Counted from the stretch's first letter, positions 25,057 through 34,177 are shown. The stretch is DNA of 64,000 nucleotides from Lachnospiraceae bacterium (GCA_022800815.1 JAAWRC010000012.1:1-64000), one strand, 5' to 3'. Notes: generated by a model from the letters alone, not told the origin. Program-made: numbers and translations.

Positions 25057-25716
25057 CTAAATTGCCTTGATCAGAATGACGTTGATGACGTTGGGAAGGA
25101 TGCGCAGGCTCTGGATCAGGCTCTCCTCCACGTCCCCGTCCACCTCGATGGTCATGACCGCCTCGCCGCCCTTCTTCTTGCGGGCCAGCCGGAAATTGCC
25201 GATGTTGGTTCCGGAGTAGGCCATGAAGTTGGTCACGGCGGCGATGGTGCCCGGCTTGTCGTAGTGGAGTACCATGAGGGTGTTGTACTGTCCGGTGAAG
25301 GACACCTCCATCCCGTCGATCTCCGTGATCAGAATGTTTCCGCCGCCGATGCTGGCACCCTGTATGGTGCACTCGGCGCCGTTTTCCCCTTTCAGGTGGA
25401 TCCTGGCGGTGTTGGGATGGGCGTCACGGATGTCTTCCGCAGTAAAGGAATAGACGAGACCTTCCTCCTCCGCCAGCGCCAGAGAACGGCGGATCCGCTC
25501 GTCGTCGGAGTGCATCCCCATGATGCCGGCGATCAGGGCCTTGTCGGTGCCGTGCCCCCGATAGGTCTGGGCGAAGGAACCGGAAAGCCGGATGTCTGCC
25601 CGCACGGCTTTTTCCTCCAGGATCTTCCAGGCCACCCGGCCCAGGCGCACGGCCCCCGCTGTGTGGGAGCTGGAGGGCCCGATCATGACCGGGCCGATGA
25701 TGTCAAACACGTTCAT
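25057..25716 (-). CDS. sdaAB: L-serine dehydratase, beta subunit
   Basis: A 219-residue protein with the serine dehydratase beta domain (FDIIGPVMIGPSSSHTAGAV at the start, FAQTYRGHGTDKALIAGI) and a C-terminal ACT domain (about 145-219) that contributes to allosteric serine sensing. It ends 10 nt before sdaAA and starts 18 nt after the transporter gene, giving a compact leftward operon for serine catabolism. Confidence 0.95.
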   Translation of the reverse strand: MNVFDIIGPVMIGPSSSHTAGAVRLGRVAWKILEEKAVRADIRLSGSFAQTYRGHGTDKALIAGIMGMHSDDERIRRSLALAEEEGLVYSFTAEDIRDAHPNTARIHLKGENGAECTIQGASIGGGNILITEIDGMEVSFTGQYNTLMVLHYDKPGTIAAVTNFMAYSGTNIGNFRLARKKKGGEAVMTIEVDGDVEESLIQSLRILPNVINVILIKAI

Positions 25717-25734
25717 ATGGCCGCCTCCTGTCCT

Positions 25735-26937
25735 TTATTTTTTGATCCACTTCTCGTAGATCGTGTTCACGATGACGCCGATGGCATTGTCGCCGGATAC
25801 GTTACAGGCGGTCCCGAAGGAATCCTGGGTGATGTAGAGGGCGACCATGATGGCGCAGATGGGGCCGTCCGGATTGCCGGCTTCCGCACCGAAGATCATG
25901 TACAGGAAGGGCAGGGCCGTCATGATGGAGCCGCCGGGAGCGCCGGGGGAAGCCACCATGGCGATGCCGAGGGTCATGATGAACGGGATCACCGTGGTGA
26001 TGCTGATGGGAAGCTGGTTCATCAGGCAGACCGCGGTGGCACAGGCGGTGATGGTGATCATGGAACCGGCCATGTGGATGTTGGCGCACAGCGGCACCAC
26101 GAAATTGCGGATCTGCTCGGAGACGCCGTCGTTTTTGGCGCATTCCAGGTTGACCGGGATGGTGGCCGCCGAGGACTGGGTCCCAAGTGCGGTCGTATAG
26201 CCGGGAATCTGGTTTTTAATCAGTGTGAGCGGGTTTTTCTTGCTGATGGTTCCCGCCACGATAAACTGGATGACGATGTAGATCAGGTGCATGATGATGA
26301 CCACCAGGAATACCTTCCACAGGATGCTGAGGATTGCGAATGTCTTGCCGGACTTGGTCATGTCGGTGAAGGTCCCGCAGATGTAGAGCGGCAGCAGGGG
26401 GATGATCACCGTGTGGAGCACCTTGTCAATGATGCTGGAAAAATCCTTCATGCCGTTATAAAGGCTGCTGCCGATCTCCTTTTTGCCCCGCATGGTGGAC
26501 AGGCACAGTCCCAGGACGAAGGCCAAGGCCACGGCCGACAGGGTATCCAGGATGGGAGCGAGGTTGATGCTGAAATAAGACGCCAGGGAATTATCTGCAG
26601 TCGCCGCGATCTGTTCCATGGCCTCCGGGCTCATGAAGCTGGGGAATAAGCCGCTGGCCACCAGGTAGGAACAGGTTCCTGCGATCAGCGTGGAGCCGTA
26701 GGCCAGACAGACCGTGATCAGCAGGAGCTTTCCGGCTCCCTGACTAAGGTCTGCGATCCCCATGGTCACGTAAGCGACGATCATCAGCGGAATGACAAAT
26801 TTGAGGAACGTGCTGAACAGCCCGGAAGCCGTGACGATGACGCGGCAGATGCTCTCCGGCAGGAACGACCCAAATAAAATACCGAGAATGATTGCGATGA
26901 TGAGTTTTGGCACAAGGCCCAGTTTCTTCTTTTTCAT
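25735..26937 (-). CDS. Dicarboxylate/amino-acid:cation symporter, probably serine/threonine
   Basis: The 400-residue DAACS-family membrane protein has eight or more hydrophobic segments, the serine-rich re-entrant loop (LGTQSSAATIPVNLEC), the second hairpin (ASPGAPGGSIMTALPF) and the final helix with the substrate-binding DSFGTACNVSGDNAIGVIV. The ATG at 26937 follows GGAGGG. Its linkage to sdaAB/sdaAA suggests sodium-coupled serine (or serine/threonine) import, as SstT does; the substrate is an inference. Confidence 0.85.
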   Translation of the reverse strand: MKKKKLGLVPKLIIAIILGILFGSFLPESICRVIVTASGLFSTFLKFVIPLMIVAYVTMGIADLSQGAGKLLLITVCLAYGSTLIAGTCSYLVASGLFPSFMSPEAMEQIAATADNSLASYFSINLAPILDTLSAVALAFVLGLCLSTMRGKKEIGSSLYNGMKDFSSIIDKVLHTVIIPLLPLYICGTFTDMTKSGKTFAILSILWKVFLVVIIMHLIYIVIQFIVAGTISKKNPLTLIKNQIPGYTTALGTQSSAATIPVNLECAKNDGVSEQIRNFVVPLCANIHMAGSMITITACATAVCLMNQLPISITTVIPFIMTLGIAMVASPGAPGGSIMTALPFLYMIFGAEAGNPDGPICAIMVALYITQDSFGTACNVSGDNAIGVIVNTIYEKWIKK

Positions 26938-27158
26938 ACTGCAAACCCTCCATTGCTTTGTGATTTGAATGTTATTTATACCATAACTTATTTTAGTAAG
27001 AAAAGCAAGGATTTGTGAATGGATCACAAAAAATCTTTTTTAAAATACAGATTTTGAGATAAGTTTTCGATTTAAAGAGGTAAAGGAGAGAGACGGATTG
27101 TAAAATATAGACAAAATGCATCTGCGCATTCCGTGAGAATCGGGGTGGGACGTGACAT

Positions 27159-27189
27159 CCCCCGCCCGACGGTGACTATCGGGCGGGGG
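27159..27189. terminator. GC-rich hairpin after the ABC-2 exporter operon
   Basis: A perfect 11-bp stem (CCCCCGCCCGA 27159-27169, complement 27179-27189). It lies 22 nt beyond the stop of the leftward permease gene at 27211. A T tract follows only on the rightward strand, so its strength for the leftward operon is uncertain. Confidence 0.55.
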
Positions 27190-27210
27190 GCCTGCTTTTT
27201 CGTATTTCTT

Positions 27211-28422
27211 TTACATCTCTATCTCCGTCCTGGTGCTCCCGAAGGATTTTTCCGCCTTGTTTTTGGACTTTCCGACGGCCAGGGCCACACAGAGGATGGC
27301 GACGGCGAAGAAAAGCTCCATGGCGAAGGAGCGCCAGACGGGGGCGAGCGTTTCCTCATTTAATAGGGCCAGGCCGCAGATGTCCGACACGGCCTGCGAA
27401 TACCAGTAGACCGGGGTGAACCGGGAGGCGGCCCGAAGTCCTTCGCTCAGGAACTCCAGAGGAACGAAGGCGCCGCCCAAAAAGCTTAGGGCCAGGCTCA
27501 AAAAGTTGGCGATGGCATTCTGCGTGTTGGGGTTGGAGATAAAGTAGTTGAGCAGCATGGCGATGGACAGCGCAGTCAGGGTGTAGAGGAAGCTGTTCGC
27601 AAACAGGAGGGCGACGAGCCGCCCGTCGGCACCGGCGAGGGAGGGAAGGGAGACGAAAAATCCCAGGAGGCTGGTGGACAGCCAGACGAAAAATCCCACG
27701 AGGGCGCAGTAGAGGAACAGACCCAGGTTTTTCTGGCGGGCCGTGGTGGGGGCGCAGAGGTTCCGCATGCGCAGGTCCGGCCGTCTAAAGGACATGGTGA
27801 TGCTGCTCACGCAGAGAAGCGTTATCACCATCAGGATGTAGGACTGGACCCGGTTGTAAGACTCGTACAGGTCGCTGACGGGCTTGCTGTCGGAAAGACG
27901 TACCGTCTCCACGGGGACCTCCTTCGAGAGGGCTTCCAGGGCCATCCCGGAGACGGTCTCCCGGTCAAGAAGGGGGTCTGCTCGGTGGTAGGCGCTCACG
28001 AAGCTCCAGTACTGGTTTGCCAGGTTGTCGAGATAATAGCTTTTTCCCGTCCCCGGTATGGATACGGCCTCCAGGGAGAGGGGGGAGCCGGACCAGGCCG
28101 CCTCGTCAAAGCCTTCCGGTATGATGAGGATGTACTCCGTGGCATGGTAAAAGGCGGCATCCTGGAGTGCCTTTTTTTCGTCGGGAAGAACCTGCTCCGT
28201 CCCCCGTTCCCGCAAAAATTCCATGAGCCCGTCGGTAAGCGGAGTGTCCTTGTCCCGGTTGATGACGGTGAAGGCGGGGCGGACGGCGGAAAAGTCCGTG
28301 GTCACTTGCTCTGAATAGAACGAGGCGATGATGATGAACATTGCGGTAAACATGCCGAGGTAAACCATTACCTGCACCGAGCGACGTTTTAAGATCAGCA
28401 GAGAAGCTTTAAATACTTTCAT
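27211..28422 (-). CDS. ABC-2 type permease, second subunit (LnrN-like)
   Basis: A 403-residue ABC-2 membrane protein: one N-terminal transmembrane helix (about 17-37), a large extracellular domain to about residue 185, then five hydrophobic segments including LSLALSFLGGAFVPLEFL, the typical ABC-2 turn. It overlaps the previous permease gene by 14 nt. With it and the ATPase it makes an exporter resembling LnrLMN of Bacillus, which removes lipid-like antibiotics; that function is inferred from the family and layout. Confidence 0.85.
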   Translation of the reverse strand: MKVFKASLLILKRRSVQVMVYLGMFTAMFIIIASFYSEQVTTDFSAVRPAFTVINRDKDTPLTDGLMEFLRERGTEQVLPDEKKALQDAAFYHATEYILIIPEGFDEAAWSGSPLSLEAVSIPGTGKSYYLDNLANQYWSFVSAYHRADPLLDRETVSGMALEALSKEVPVETVRLSDSKPVSDLYESYNRVQSYILMVITLLCVSSITMSFRRPDLRMRNLCAPTTARQKNLGLFLYCALVGFFVWLSTSLLGFFVSLPSLAGADGRLVALLFANSFLYTLTALSIAMLLNYFISNPNTQNAIANFLSLALSFLGGAFVPLEFLSEGLRAASRFTPVYWYSQAVSDICGLALLNEETLAPVWRSFAMELFFAVAILCVALAVGKSKNKAEKSFGSTRTEIEM

Positions 28423-29548
28423 AGCGCTGCCTCCTCAGGAAAAATGCGGTGACCACAGAGAACAAAAGCGTCATGGCGGCCAGGATCACCAGATTCAAGA
28501 AATATTGGCCGTACCCGTCGTAGTAATACAGGCAGTAGAGGGCGTCGGAGATCCGGGCTGCCGGGTTTAACCAGGACAGGAGGGGAAGGGTCTGGGCGAT
28601 CTTGTAGTTGATGCCGGAGACCATCATGCCGGCGCCGAAGCTGCAGGCCAGGGAAAACGAGATGATGACGGCCACCTTCACCCCCTCCTTTGCCCGGGAG
28701 ATGGCCGTGACGAAGGAGCCGAAGGCCATGCCCAGAAAACTTCCGAACAGAAGGACGACGATGACGGGAAGGAGCCCCGCCCCGAAGTCCACGCCCAGGA
28801 TGAAGATCAGGTAGGCGAGGAGGAAGAGCATGCAGGCCATGTGCACCGTGAGGGCGGCCAGAAGGTCGAAGACCACCAGGGGGAACCGTTTCGCCGGGGA
28901 AATGGTCCGCCTGGCCCCCAGGGGGGATAAGTTGGCCTGCAGGTAGGAGACGCTGTCCAGCCCCTGAAAGCCGGCGTACATGCACACCATGGCGAGGAGG
29001 GCGAAAAAGTAGGTTACCGTCTCCGAGGGAACGTTTTTGGAGAGGGAGAGCTCCTCGGTCCAGGCTTCCGTCTGAAACAGGCCGAGGATCCGGGAGACGT
29101 CCGGGTCCCCCTCCTTTAACAGGGAAATGACGGCGTGCTCCGTCTGGACATACTGGTCCAGAAAGCTCTTTAAGATGGTCTGATTCAGTTCGTTTTTGAA
29201 AACGGAAAGATTTGGAGCGCCGTTTTCCAGGGAAATGAATCCTTCGATCTCCTCGTTTTTCAGAGCCTCTTCCGCAGCCTCCCTCGTATCGTAATCGTGA
29301 AGCTCAAGGAATCCTTCTTCCGGGTCGGAGACGGCCGAGAGGGCCGTGCGGAAGGCCGTGTGACGTTCGTACTCCTCCGAGGCCACGATCCCGGTGGGAA
29401 TGGTTTTTAAGAGGTCCGCCTCCTGCAGGCCGGAAAAGGCAAAATAGAAGAGGGTCGCCATCATCAGGGGGAAGATCCAGGTCCATATGAGGGTCCCTTT
29501 ATTTCTGGCGGAGACGAGGAGACGCTTGCAGTAGATATTTCCAAACAT
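28409..29548 (-). CDS. ABC-2 type permease, first subunit (LnrM-like)
   Basis: The 379-residue protein has an N-terminal helix (GTLIWTWIFPLMMATLFYFA), an extracellular domain to about residue 175 and five further helices (for example LLPVIVVLLFGSFLGMAFGS). The architecture equals that of its neighbour, as in paired ABC-2 exporters. It starts 13 nt after the ATPase stop behind a GGAGGAGGAA site, so the operon order is ATPase, permease, permease. Confidence 0.85.
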   Translation of the reverse strand: MFGNIYCKRLLVSARNKGTLIWTWIFPLMMATLFYFAFSGLQEADLLKTIPTGIVASEEYERHTAFRTALSAVSDPEEGFLELHDYDTREAAEEALKNEEIEGFISLENGAPNLSVFKNELNQTILKSFLDQYVQTEHAVISLLKEGDPDVSRILGLFQTEAWTEELSLSKNVPSETVTYFFALLAMVCMYAGFQGLDSVSYLQANLSPLGARRTISPAKRFPLVVFDLLAALTVHMACMLFLLAYLIFILGVDFGAGLLPVIVVLLFGSFLGMAFGSFVTAISRAKEGVKVAVIISFSLACSFGAGMMVSGINYKIAQTLPLLSWLNPAARISDALYCLYYYDGYGQYFLNLVILAAMTLLFSVVTAFFLRRQRYESI

Positions 29549-29561
29549 GGTTCCTCCTCCT

Positions 29562-30491
29562 TTAATCTCTGAGCTGTTTCCCGGTGATCTCCAGGAACAC
29601 GTCGTTCAGGGTGGGCGGCTCAGAGAAGACCTGGCCGAAGCTTACCTGATTCTGGCGCAGCAGGTCCAGGACGTCGATGATGGGGTGGCCGTCCCCCTTG
29701 CAGTCCGCCCTCAGGTGGCCGTCGGCGTAATCGGCCCGGAGCACGTCCGGCAGGTTCCGGATCTTTTCCAGGACGGAAAGGGGCAGGCCGTCGGCTTCCA
29801 CGGTCAGCTTTTCGCCGGTGTGGATGAGGGCCGTCAGCTCCTCCCTGGTTCCGGTGGCGATGGCGCGGCCCTTGTCCATGATCATGATCCGGGAACAGAG
29901 CTGCTCCACCTCCTCCATATAGTGGGAGGTGTAGATGATGGTGGCGCCGTTGGCGTTTAACGCCCGGATCCCTTCCAGGATGCTGTTGCGGCTCTGGGGG
30001 TCCACGGCCACGGTGGGTTCGTCCAGAAAGATCAGCTCCGGCTTGTGGGCGATGCCGCAGGCGATGTTCAGGCGCCTGAGCAGGCCGCCGGAGAGCTTTT
30101 TCGGCAGGAATTTTCGAAAGTCGGAGAGCCCGGCGAAGGCGATGGCCTCCTCCACCAGCGGCTTCCTGGCCGCCTTTTCCGGCGCGTAGAGACCGCAGAA
30201 ATAATCAATGTTTTCCTGCACCGTCAGCTCATTGAACACGGCCACGTTCTGAGGGACCACGCCGAGCTTCTTTTTGCTCTTGTAATTGGTCGGGGACATG
30301 GGCTCCCCGAAGAGGGAGATCTCCCCCTTGTCATAAGTCAAAAGGGACAGGATGCAGTTGATGGCAGTGGTCTTTCCGCTCCCGTTGGGCCCCAAAAGCC
30401 CGAAGATCTCGCCGTCCTGTACGTCCAGGTTGAAATGGTCCAGGGCCACCAGCTTCCCATAGCGTTTTACCAGGTTTTTCACATGAATCAT
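29562..30491 (-). CDS. ABC exporter ATPase (LnrL-like)
   Basis: A 309-residue ATPase with Walker A GPNGSGKTT (about 34-42), Q-loop VVPQNVAVFNELTV, Walker B LIFLDEPTVAVDPQSR and switch His in YTSHYMEEVEQL, plus a C-terminal DrrA-type extension. The signature reads LSGGLLRRLNIA rather than LSGGQ, a variation seen in drug-export ATPases. It leads the leftward operon with two permeases, divergent from a NarL-type two-component pair that probably controls it. Confidence 0.92.
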   Translation of the reverse strand: MIHVKNLVKRYGKLVALDHFNLDVQDGEIFGLLGPNGSGKTTAINCILSLLTYDKGEISLFGEPMSPTNYKSKKKLGVVPQNVAVFNELTVQENIDYFCGLYAPEKAARKPLVEEAIAFAGLSDFRKFLPKKLSGGLLRRLNIACGIAHKPELIFLDEPTVAVDPQSRNSILEGIRALNANGATIIYTSHYMEEVEQLCSRIMIMDKGRAIATGTREELTALIHTGEKLTVEADGLPLSVLEKIRNLPDVLRADYADGHLRADCKGDGHPIIDVLDLLRQNQVSFGQVFSEPPTLNDVFLEITGKQLRD

Positions 30492-30577
30492 ATCAAAGGT
30501 CCTTTCCGATTTTTGTGTCGTTCACGATATTCCATATCTACATGATAACGGAAAGCGGGAGAAAAAAACAGTGAAGG

Positions 30578-30607
30578 ATGTCAGAAGATTAAAGTGACAT
30601 CTGTCAT
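30578..30607. promoter_or_regulatory. Candidate response-regulator operator between exporter and sensor genes
   Basis: The divergent gap holds ATGTCA (30578-30583) facing TGACAT (30595-30600), and a tight inverted repeat TGACA-TC-TGTCA (30595-30606). NarL/LiaR-type regulators bind short inverted repeats like this. No other symmetry was found in 30492-30713. Confidence 0.5.
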
Positions 30608-30713
30608 GTTTGGGTTGCTTATTTGAAAGGGATTCGCTAAAATAGGAAGAAAGTACGAGTGGATTCGATTTCGGCACTTTCCGACGGGGCTTTGTGAATG
30701 ACGGAGACTGGTA

Positions 30714-31883
30714 ATGCGGAAGCTTATAGATAAACTGATTTTGTTTTTTTTGTGCTTCCTCCCCCTACTGTGGGAACGGGAGGCGGCAGGACTCCCGGTG
30801 GTGGCGGTATTTTTGGTAGCCCTCGTGGTTTCCTCCTTGGGAAACGCACTGGAGGGGGAGCGGTGGAAATGGTTTGGCGCCCTCTACTGTCTGCTGGGGC
30901 TCTGGCGGGAGGAATTTGTGTTCTTTCTGCCGCCTGTGGTTTATGACTGTGCGGGGCAGAGACGGTGGTATGTCCGGTTCCTGTGGGTGCTTCCGCTGTG
31001 TGCCTGCGCCCATGCGGGGACGGAGACCGGGGAGCTGGGCAGATTTCTGGCGGCCTTGACGTTTTGTGCGACGGGATATTTTCTGAGGGAAAGGACTGCG
31101 GCCCACGAGGAGGTGGTGGACGCCTATTTCCGGATGCAGGATTCCACCAGGGAACAGGCCCTCTATCTGGAAAAAAAGAACCGGGAGCTGATGGAGAAGC
31201 AGGATTACGAGGTGCGGCTCGCCACCCTGGACGAGCGGAACCGGATCTCCAGGGAGATCCATGACAACGTGGGGCACCTGCTGACCAGGTCCCTCCTGCA
31301 GGTGAGCGCCATGGCGGTGGTCCATGGGGAGGAGGGGGAGCTTTCCGGGGAGCTCTCGCAGGTGAGGGAAACCCTGTCCGAGGCCATGGACAGCATCCGG
31401 GCGAGCGTCCACAACCTCCACGACGAGGCGGTGGACCTGGAGCTTCAGCTGAAACGGCTGGCAGAGGAGTTTACCTTTTGCCCGGTGACGCTCCGCTACA
31501 AGGCCAGCCGGCTCCCGACGGATGTGAGCTGTTGCATGATCGCCATCGCCAAAGAAGGGCTTTCCAACATCGCCAGGCACAGTAACGCCACAGCGGCGGA
31601 GATTTCCGTGGTGGAGCACCCGGCCGTGTGCCAGCTCGTGATCCGGGACAACGGGACCGGGACCCGGGGTGGCGGCAGAGCGGACGGGACCTCGAAAACG
31701 GGGCGGGATATCGGGGGGCGGACGGGCTTTGGCGGCGGGACGGAGGCGATGTCCGGCGGGATCGGCCTGTCCAATATCCGGGAGCGGGCCGAAACCCTGG
31801 GCGGAAATTTCCGCATCGACACGGAAAAGGGCTTCCGAATTTTCGTCTCGCTCCCCCTTCCCGGGAGCGGACTGAACACATAA
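30714..31883 (+). CDS. NarL/DesK-type sensor histidine kinase
   Basis: The 389-residue protein has four or five hydrophobic segments in the first about 125 residues, then a coiled linker and the HisKA_3 phospho-acceptor box NRISREIHDNVGHLL with His183. An ATPase domain follows (IAKEGLSNIARHSNATAAEI, then IRDNGTG and GIGLSNIRERAETLGG). An unusual Gly/Arg-rich insert (about residues 322-345) lies between the last two ATP-site boxes. It resembles LnrJ/LiaS-like intramembrane-sensing kinases and partners the regulator at 32014. Confidence 0.9.
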   Translation: MRKLIDKLILFFLCFLPLLWEREAAGLPVVAVFLVALVVSSLGNALEGERWKWFGALYCLLGLWREEFVFFLPPVVYDCAGQRRWYVRFLWVLPLCACAHAGTETGELGRFLAALTFCATGYFLRERTAAHEEVVDAYFRMQDSTREQALYLEKKNRELMEKQDYEVRLATLDERNRISREIHDNVGHLLTRSLLQVSAMAVVHGEEGELSGELSQVRETLSEAMDSIRASVHNLHDEAVDLELQLKRLAEEFTFCPVTLRYKASRLPTDVSCCMIAIAKEGLSNIARHSNATAAEISVVEHPAVCQLVIRDNGTGTRGGGRADGTSKTGRDIGGRTGFGGGTEAMSGGIGLSNIRERAETLGGNFRIDTEKGFRIFVSLPLPGSGLNT

Positions 31884-32013
31884 ATGAAGCCCGTAAGACC
31901 GACGTGTCTGTCGGGGAAATCATGGGCGTTTTGGATTACATTTAGAAAAACCGATTTTTCCCGGATATAAAGTAAAAACAGCATGCAGAAAATCCGGCAG
32001 AAGGAGTTTGAAC

Positions 32014-32688
32014 ATGAACATCATCATTGTGGACGACGACAAACTGGTCTGCATGTCCTTGAGGACGATCCTGCAGGCGGAGGAAGGGATCACGGTGCTG
32101 GCGACGGGCGGGAGCGGCCCGGAGGCAGTCCGGCTTTACGACGAGTACCGGCCGGACATCCTTTTGATGGACATCCAGATGGGCGGTGGGAGCGGGCTGG
32201 ATGCCGGGGAGGAAATCCTGAAACGCCATCCGGAGGCCAGGGTCCTGTTTCTGACCACCTTTTCCGATGACGAGTATATTTTGAGGGCCCTGGGGATCGG
32301 TTCCAGGGGATATCTGATCAAACAGGACATCGCCTCGATCGCCCCGGCTTTAAAGGCGGTGATGTCTGGTCAGAGTGTGTTCGGGAATGAGGTCACGACC
32401 AGGCTTCCGGAGCTGATGAAGCGGGAAAAGGGAGCCGACCTTTCCGGTTATTCCATGGGAGAGAGGGAGAAGGAGCTGGTCCGGCTGGTGGCGAAGGGTC
32501 TCAGCAACCGGGAGATCGCCGATGCCATGTGCCTGAGCGAGGGAACCGTGCGCAATTATTTGAGTGCGGTTCTGGAGAAGCTGGGACTCAGGGACAGGAC
32601 TCAGCTTGCGGTGTTCTACCTGCGGGGAGGAAAATGCGAGGATGCACGGCTGGATATTCAGAAAAATAAGAAAATCTTAGAGGAATAA
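32014..32688 (+). CDS. NarL/LuxR-type response regulator
   Basis: A 224-residue regulator with a receiver domain (acidic residues in IIIVDDDK, phospho-acceptor Asp53 in LLMDIQMGG, conserved Lys in GYLIKQD) and a C-terminal LuxR-type helix-turn-helix (LVAKGLSNREIADAMCLSEG and TVRNYLSAVLEKLG). AAGGAG lies 7 nt before the ATG at 32014. It follows the sensor kinase by 130 nt and probably binds the inverted repeat at 30578-30607 to switch on the exporter. Confidence 0.92.
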   Translation: MNIIIVDDDKLVCMSLRTILQAEEGITVLATGGSGPEAVRLYDEYRPDILLMDIQMGGGSGLDAGEEILKRHPEARVLFLTTFSDDEYILRALGIGSRGYLIKQDIASIAPALKAVMSGQSVFGNEVTTRLPELMKREKGADLSGYSMGEREKELVRLVAKGLSNREIADAMCLSEGTVRNYLSAVLEKLGLRDRTQLAVFYLRGGKCEDARLDIQKNKKILEE

Positions 32689-32717
32689 ACAAAAAATACT
32701 AAAAAACAGGAAAACCA

Positions 32718-32818
32718 TTGCGAAATCAGGCCGATATGATATAATGTGATAAGACAGAGTCCCAAAGGAAATGCGGGTGGCTCTGTCAAATTAAGAAAGG
32801 GGTATGCGAAACGCATAC
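32718..32818 (+). promoter_or_regulatory. livJ promoter and structured leader
   Basis: TTGCGA (32718-32723), 16-bp spacer, TATAAT (32740-32745). The leader then forms two hairpins: GACAGAG (32753-32759)/CTCTGTC (32781-32787), and GTATGCG (32802-32808)/CGCATAC (32812-32818), the second ending 13 nt before the ATG where it could affect ribosome access. The second contains TATGCGAAACGCATA, nearly the same 15-mer as one at 55463. Confidence 0.6.
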
Positions 32819-32831
32819 AAAGGTGCAGGAC

Positions 32832-34085
32832 ATGAAAAAAGTATTGGCAGTTCTCATGGCGATGGTTCTTTCCATGGCGGCCCTGGCCGGCTGCGGCTCC
32901 GACAAGGAAGAGAGCAAGGCGCCTGAGACCCAGGCAGATGCCGGAGAGACAAAGGCAGATGCTGGAGAGACAAAGGCAGATGCCGGAGAGACAAAGGCAG
33001 ATGCCGGAGAGACAAAGGCAGAGGGAGGCTCTGAGGCGTCCGGAGATCCGATTTATATCGCGGTTGCGGCTCCCATGACCGGCGATAATGAAAATTACGG
33101 CAAAGGTTTCTACAATGCGGCGACGATGATGGCCGAGGAGTGGAACGCAAAGGGCGGTTGCCTGGGACGTCCCGTGGAAATTGTTCAGTATGACGACAAG
33201 AATTCTCCCGAGGAGGCGGCTTCCATCGCTCAGAAGATTGCCAGCGACGGCAACGTGGCCGGCGTGATCGGGCACTTCGCTTCCGGCGTGTGCATGGTGG
33301 CGGCTCCCACCTATCAGGAGAACAAGATCATTGAGATTTCTCCTTCCTCCTCCCATCCCGATTACTCCGGTATCGGCGAATACATTTTCAGGAACAACAC
33401 GGTAATCAGGACCGAGGCGGGCGCTGCTTTGGATATTGCGGTCAATGACCTTGGCAAGACCAAGATCGGCGTGATCTCCATCATGACCGACTGGGGAACC
33501 TCCACCGGCACAATCGTGGAAGAGCTGCTTGCCGAGATGGACGGCGTTGAGATGGTTGCCCATGAAGAGGTTGAGGAGAGTTCCGACGATTACAGCCCTG
33601 CGATCACGAAGCTGAACGATGCGGGTGCGGAGGTTTGCGTCTGCGTCGGCATGTACAGCCTGGACGGCCCGGTTGCAAAGCAGTACAAGGCGATCAACCC
33701 GGATATCCAGATTATCGGTTTCTCCAACGCTTACGACGAGCAGCTTCTGGAGCTGGGCGGCGATGCGGTGGAGGGCATGTGCTTCCCCGTGCTGTTCTAC
33801 TCCGGTTCCGACGATCCGGCCATCAAGAGTTATGTGGACGGCTACACCGAGAAATTCGGCGGTGCGCCCAGCGCCCTGACGTCTCAGGCCTATGATTCCG
33901 TCGGCATGCTCCTCACGGCCATCGAGGAATGCGGTACCACGGATTCCGAGACCGTTATGAAGAAGCTGTACGAGATTACATATCCCGGCGTGACCGGCGA
34001 GACCAAATTTGACGAGATCGGCGATGTCCAGAAGGAATTCGTGAAGATGACGGTGAAAGACGGTGCCTTTGTTCCCATGGACTAG
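32832..34085 (+). CDS. livJ: Branched-chain amino-acid ABC transporter binding lipoprotein
   Basis: The 417-residue protein has a lipoprotein signal (VLSMAALAGC, lipidated Cys21), then a linker with four tandem copies of ADAGETK (about 35-62), then a LivJ-type periplasmic-binding fold (IYIAVAAPMTGDNENYGKGF, DKNSPEEAASIAQKI, FASGVCMVAAPTY). It captures leucine, isoleucine, valine or a related amino acid outside the cell. The linker repeats are encoded by 21-nt units and could vary in number. It heads livJHMGF. Confidence 0.92.
   Translation: MKKVLAVLMAMVLSMAALAGCGSDKEESKAPETQADAGETKADAGETKADAGETKADAGETKAEGGSEASGDPIYIAVAAPMTGDNENYGKGFYNAATMMAEEWNAKGGCLGRPVEIVQYDDKNSPEEAASIAQKIASDGNVAGVIGHFASGVCMVAAPTYQENKIIEISPSSSHPDYSGIGEYIFRNNTVIRTEAGAALDIAVNDLGKTKIGVISIMTDWGTSTGTIVEELLAEMDGVEMVAHEEVEESSDDYSPAITKLNDAGAEVCVCVGMYSLDGPVAKQYKAINPDIQIIGFSNAYDEQLLELGGDAVEGMCFPVLFYSGSDDPAIKSYVDGYTEKFGGAPSALTSQAYDSVGMLLTAIEECGTTDSETVMKKLYEITYPGVTGETKFDEIGDVQKEFVKMTVKDGAFVPMD
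32934..33017 (+). repeat. Four 21-nt tandem repeats inside livJ
   Basis: Units start at 32934, 32955, 32976 and 32997 and read GCAGATGCCGGAGAGACAAA plus G, with one C-to-T change in the second. Each encodes ADAGETK, so changes in copy number keep the frame and alter only the length of the tether between lipid anchor and binding domain. Confidence 0.95.
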
Positions 34086-34177
34086 GCTTCGATGACAGAA
34101 AACCTGCCTTTTGGGACGGTCGAACGGCCCCCTTTGAGTATGGCGGGATACCCGAAGGGTATAACAGGTAAGAATTT

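Noticed and set aside
25036..26649. 537-codon rightward frame opposite the serine operon
   Set aside because: Extremely rich in Gly, Asp and His and opposite three well-identified genes; an antisense shadow.
30492..30713. Small RNA or riboswitch in the divergent exporter/kinase gap
   Set aside because: Only a short operator-like dyad is visible; no conserved aptamer or terminator.
32753..32787. T-box riboswitch in the livJ leader
   Set aside because: A GCGGGTGGC string recalls the T-box sequence, but the leader is too short and lacks the specifier stem.
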